From Candidatus Sifarchaeum marinoarchaea (GTDB taxonomy: Archaea; Asgardarchaeota; Sifarchaeia; Borrarchaeales; Borrarchaeaceae): DNA of 7,414 bases. Shown here one piece after another: positions 5,842 to 7,414 of the stretch. The stretch covers positions 1 through 7,414 of the forward strand of contig JAECRW010000073.1 in assembly GCA_016294985.1 (NCBI GenBank), written 5' to 3'. Position 1 is the first letter of the stretch, and every line of letters begins with the position of its first letter. The translations under genes were made by a program, and so were the position numbers. The notes beneath the pieces were generated by a model, which was not told the origin of the DNA, made no database searches, and saw only the letters and a list, made by a program, of their open reading frames with translations.

Positions 5842-6276
5842 TTATTTATATTTTTCAATCTCATTTTTAAGCCATTTAACAAATTCAGGTTCGCCTTCCT
5901 TCATTAAATACGCTAATTCATCGTTTAAAGAGAAAGAAGGCATGATTTTAATGAGCCAACCTAATGTGTATGGCTTTTTTACGATGACTAAAGGATCCAT
6001 CATAACTTTCCTGTTTCGTTTGATTAGTTCTCCACTCACAGGCGAATACAAGATGTTCGTACCTTTACTAGAATCTAATGCGCCAAAAGGTTGGTTGGAT
6101 TGAATTTTACTACCTTCCTTTAGAAATAGTTCTATTAAAACTATATCATCTACATTCTTGCTCGCGAAATCAGTTAATCCGAGAGTTACCATTCTGTCTT
6201 TTTCCACTTTGACCCATATATGTCGTTCAGAGTAGTAGAGATCTTCAGGGAATTTATAATCGCTTATTTTGCTCAT
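5842..6276 (-). CDS. gcvH: GcvH-like lipoyl carrier protein
   Basis: A 144-residue member of the glycine cleavage H-protein family, a small barrel that carries a lipoyl group on one lysine. Recognisable in order: YYSERHIWVKVEKD (14-27, matching the usual YT-x-EHEWV), TLGLTDFAS (31-39), VDDIVLIEL (42-50), the lipoylation loop LDSSKGTN with acceptor K71 (family ESVKA), YSPVSGELI (77-85), and KKPYTLGWLIKI (100-111, usually N-x-DPY-x-x-GW). The acceptor lysine is intact, but ESVK has become DSSK and the NxDPY motif is altered, so it is a diverged member. The C-terminal helix (115-144) runs slightly longer than the family's usual 125-130 residues. The start ATG 6276 has GAGGG 7 bases upstream. Its probable modifying enzyme is the ligase at 610-1629. 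It may serve glycine cleavage or act as a dedicated lipoate carrier; no P, T or L protein is visible. Confidence 0.88.
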   Translation of the reverse strand: MSKISDYKFPEDLYYSERHIWVKVEKDRMVTLGLTDFASKNVDDIVLIELFLKEGSKIQSNQPFGALDSSKGTNILYSPVSGELIKRNRKVMMDPLVIVKKPYTLGWLIKIMPSFSLNDELAYLMKEGEPEFVKWLKNEIEKYK

Positions 6277-6319
6277 TGATGGGCCCTCAACTATATCTTC
6301 TTTGGTTGAATGAGGATGC

Positions 6320-6368
6320 TTCTGAAATCAGAACATGTAGAAGAAGTTTTGAAGGTGTCTTTTATAAA
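6320..6368 (-). promoter_or_regulatory. Putative promoter and palindromic operator of the gcvH-like gene
   Basis: The self-complementary TTTATAAA at 6361-6368 is a good TATA box for the leftward gene and predicts a start near 6340. Immediately downstream of it, TTCTGA-AA-TCAGAA (6320-6333) is a perfect 6+6 inverted repeat. It lies about 45-57 bases before the ATG, so a bound repressor would stop initiation or early elongation. The resulting leader would be about 60 bases. Confidence 0.4.
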
Positions 6369-6418
6369 TTGTATTGTTACTAATTTACCGTTCCTTTCAT
6401 AATAGACATTTATTACTA

Positions 6419-6481
6419 GATAGTGCCTATCCACCCACGAGCAGAACATGAGTGGAGTCCCCGCTAGGACGGTTGAGCGGG
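6419..6481 (-). repeat. Hairpins at the 3' end of tnpB / probable right end of the element
   Basis: Three short inverted repeats crowd the 3' end of the TnpB gene. GATAG-TGC-CTATC (6419-6431) spans the stop codon and lies at the G+C drop into host DNA. TCCAC (6430-6434) can pair with GTGGA (6452-6456). CCCGCT (6460-6465) pairs with AGCGGG (6476-6481) around a 10-base loop. IS200/IS605 elements have hairpins near their ends, and tnpB 3' ends overlap the guide (omega) RNA, so these are candidate parts of either. The exact element end cannot be placed. Confidence 0.4.
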
Positions 6482-7414
6482 ATACCTTTCGCCATATAGG
6501 GGACAAGCTTTGCGTGTTTTAGGCTAAAGCGTTTTTTACGCAGTTCTTGATACACACGATAGATATTTATGGCGACAATATAATCGCGGTCTGCTAGATA
6601 GCTACACGAGCCACAATAAAAGAACCTACCCCGTTTTAGTGCTTGACGAGAGCGAGGATCACTGATTTTCTCCCCTTTGGCCCCACAGCGCGGACAAAAC
6701 GTAGAAGTCCAGCGTGGATTTACTCGAACGATCTTAATCCCAAAGCATGTAGCTTTGTAAATGAGGATTTCGTACAGTGCCCCTCGTAACCAATTCGAGA
6801 GTTTGCGGGAGAGTGTGCGCCAGTGTTTCGGCGGTTCATAGTTCCGCAAGTCCTCAAGGACAATGGTGTTACACCTCCAGCGCAGGGCAGTCTCCAATAG
6901 CTGGTTACTCGCCAGATGCAGGATTTCCTGCCGATAGCGATTCAACTTACGGTACAGACGCTTCAATTCCTGGTGTCGTTTGCCCTGCCCATGCCAGTGT
7001 ACCGGATAACAGTCTAATTTGCGTTGCAGTCGGGTAATATGGTGGTAGAGTTGCTCAATTTTATGCAACAGTGTGTTAGAAGGCGACCAAAAGATGGGAG
7101 TGCTTAACTGTGACCCAGCTTCGCAGATGACCGAGGTCGTCAGATTAATCACTCCTAGATCGCTGGCCATCACACGATTCGCACGCACTGGGTGAATGTG
7201 TGATGATCGTTGTTGAGTATGAGTGTGATCCTCCACAGACCAGGCACATTCCAGGAAGGGCAGTGTCAAGCCATTTTTCAGTGTGAGATAGCGTAAGGTT
7301 GGGGCACACAATGTGCTATTGGGATAAGTAATACGTGGTTGAATTTTGGCAGGGATTGACAGGGTAAACTTCCGCCATGCCCAGTGGGAACGTTGTGCGG
7401 GATGGGGACGGCAG
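6427..7414 (-). mobile_element. IS200/IS605-type (TnpB-bearing) element, partial
   Basis: The segment from about 6427 to the right edge is near half G+C in the lines I counted (43-50%), against 25-40% in lines sampled from neighbouring genes, and codes for a TnpB protein. This fits a mobile element of IS200/IS605 or IS1341 type acquired from a different base-composition background. Its left end, and any TnpA gene, would lie beyond the window, so a tnpB-only element cannot be told from a full one. Confidence 0.7.
6427..7414 (-). CDS. tnpB: TnpB-family RNA-guided nuclease (RuvC), N-terminus beyond the window
   Basis: TnpB proteins are RuvC-like, RNA-guided DNA endonucleases of IS200/IS605 elements, related to the ancestors of Cas12. 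The frame is open from the right edge (7413) to TAG at 6427-6429, 328 codons, so an internal TTG at 7311 is not the real start; upstream residues such as RKFTLSIPAKI look like the family's beta-rich N-terminal domain. Numbering from 7311, RuvC-I is SDLGVINL (D51), RuvC-II is TIVLEDLRNY (E153), the zinc ribbon is CPRCG and CGSC (C206, C209, C233, C236), and RuvC-III is ADRDYIVAINI (D241/D243). All catalytic and zinc residues are intact, and a long helical region (80-145) separates RuvC-I and -II. Family length is about 370-420, so roughly the first 60-100 residues are missing. The reading frame is undamaged in the visible part. Confidence 0.92.
   Translation of the reverse strand, partial: CRPHPAQRSHWAWRKFTLSIPAKIQPRITYPNSTLCAPTLRYLTLKNGLTLPFLECAWSVEDHTHTQQRSSHIHPVRANRVMASDLGVINLTTSVICEAGSQLSTPIFWSPSNTLLHKIEQLYHHITRLQRKLDCYPVHWHGQGKRHQELKRLYRKLNRYRQEILHLASNQLLETALRWRCNTIVLEDLRNYEPPKHWRTLSRKLSNWLRGALYEILIYKATCFGIKIVRVNPRWTSTFCPRCGAKGEKISDPRSRQALKRGRFFYCGSCSYLADRDYIVAINIYRVYQELRKKRFSLKHAKLVPYMAKGIPLNRPSGDSTHVLLVGG

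Noticed and set aside
6777..7037. 86-codon open frame on the plus strand
   Set aside because: Lies inside tnpB, whose frame has intact catalytic motifs; this one shows no domain or ribosome binding site.
1..7414. CRISPR array, tRNA or rRNA genes
   Set aside because: No regularly spaced direct repeats, cloverleaf-like sequence or rRNA segments were seen on either strand.

Overview
The window reads as chromosomal DNA of a mesophilic or moderately thermophilic archaeon. The strongest clues are a short XPF/Hef-type ERCC4 nuclease without a helicase, two zinc-ribbon/coiled-coil proteins of archaeal style, a stand-alone Lrp/AsnC effector-binding (RAM) domain, a thioredoxin-reductase-like flavoprotein that lacks the usual NADPH-phosphate motif, TATA-like boxes before several genes, and GGTG- or GAGG-type ribosome binding sites. 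Host DNA is AT-rich (roughly one third G+C by eye). The lineage cannot be fixed from this sequence; TACK/Asgard-like or Thermoplasmata-like archaea are guesses.

Layout, left to right. Position 1-43 may be the tail of an upstream gene. A YfcE/MJ0936-type metallophosphoesterase (53-565, +) and a two-domain lipoate-protein ligase (610-1629, +) follow. An ERCC4-HhH nuclease lies convergently (1664-2380, -). A 255-bp divergent intergenic region leads to a tandem pair of paralogous zinc-ribbon/coiled-coil genes (2636-3421 and 3436-4215, +), then a thioredoxin-reductase-like gene (4372-5304, +). On the minus strand are a RAM-domain protein (5467-5703) and a GcvH-like lipoyl carrier (5842-6276). At the right edge is a TnpB-family nuclease (6427-7414 and beyond, -), clearly richer in G+C than its neighbours and probably a recently acquired IS200/IS605-type element.

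Working together: the ligase and the GcvH-like protein form a plausible lipoylation pair (enzyme and acceptor, with the acceptor lysine kept at K71), and the flavoprotein disulfide reductase is a possible redox partner. The RAM protein next to gcvH could sense an amino acid, but it has no DNA-binding domain. No P-, T- or L-protein of glycine cleavage is in the window. The most novel-looking item is the zinc-ribbon pair: each protein carries three helical units of about 60 residues centred on a G-E-L-x-E-x-x-Y type turn, and I do not recognise this architecture as a named family. Several inverted repeats sit at predicted transcription starts (gcvH, RAM gene, thioredoxin reductase gene) and look like operators.
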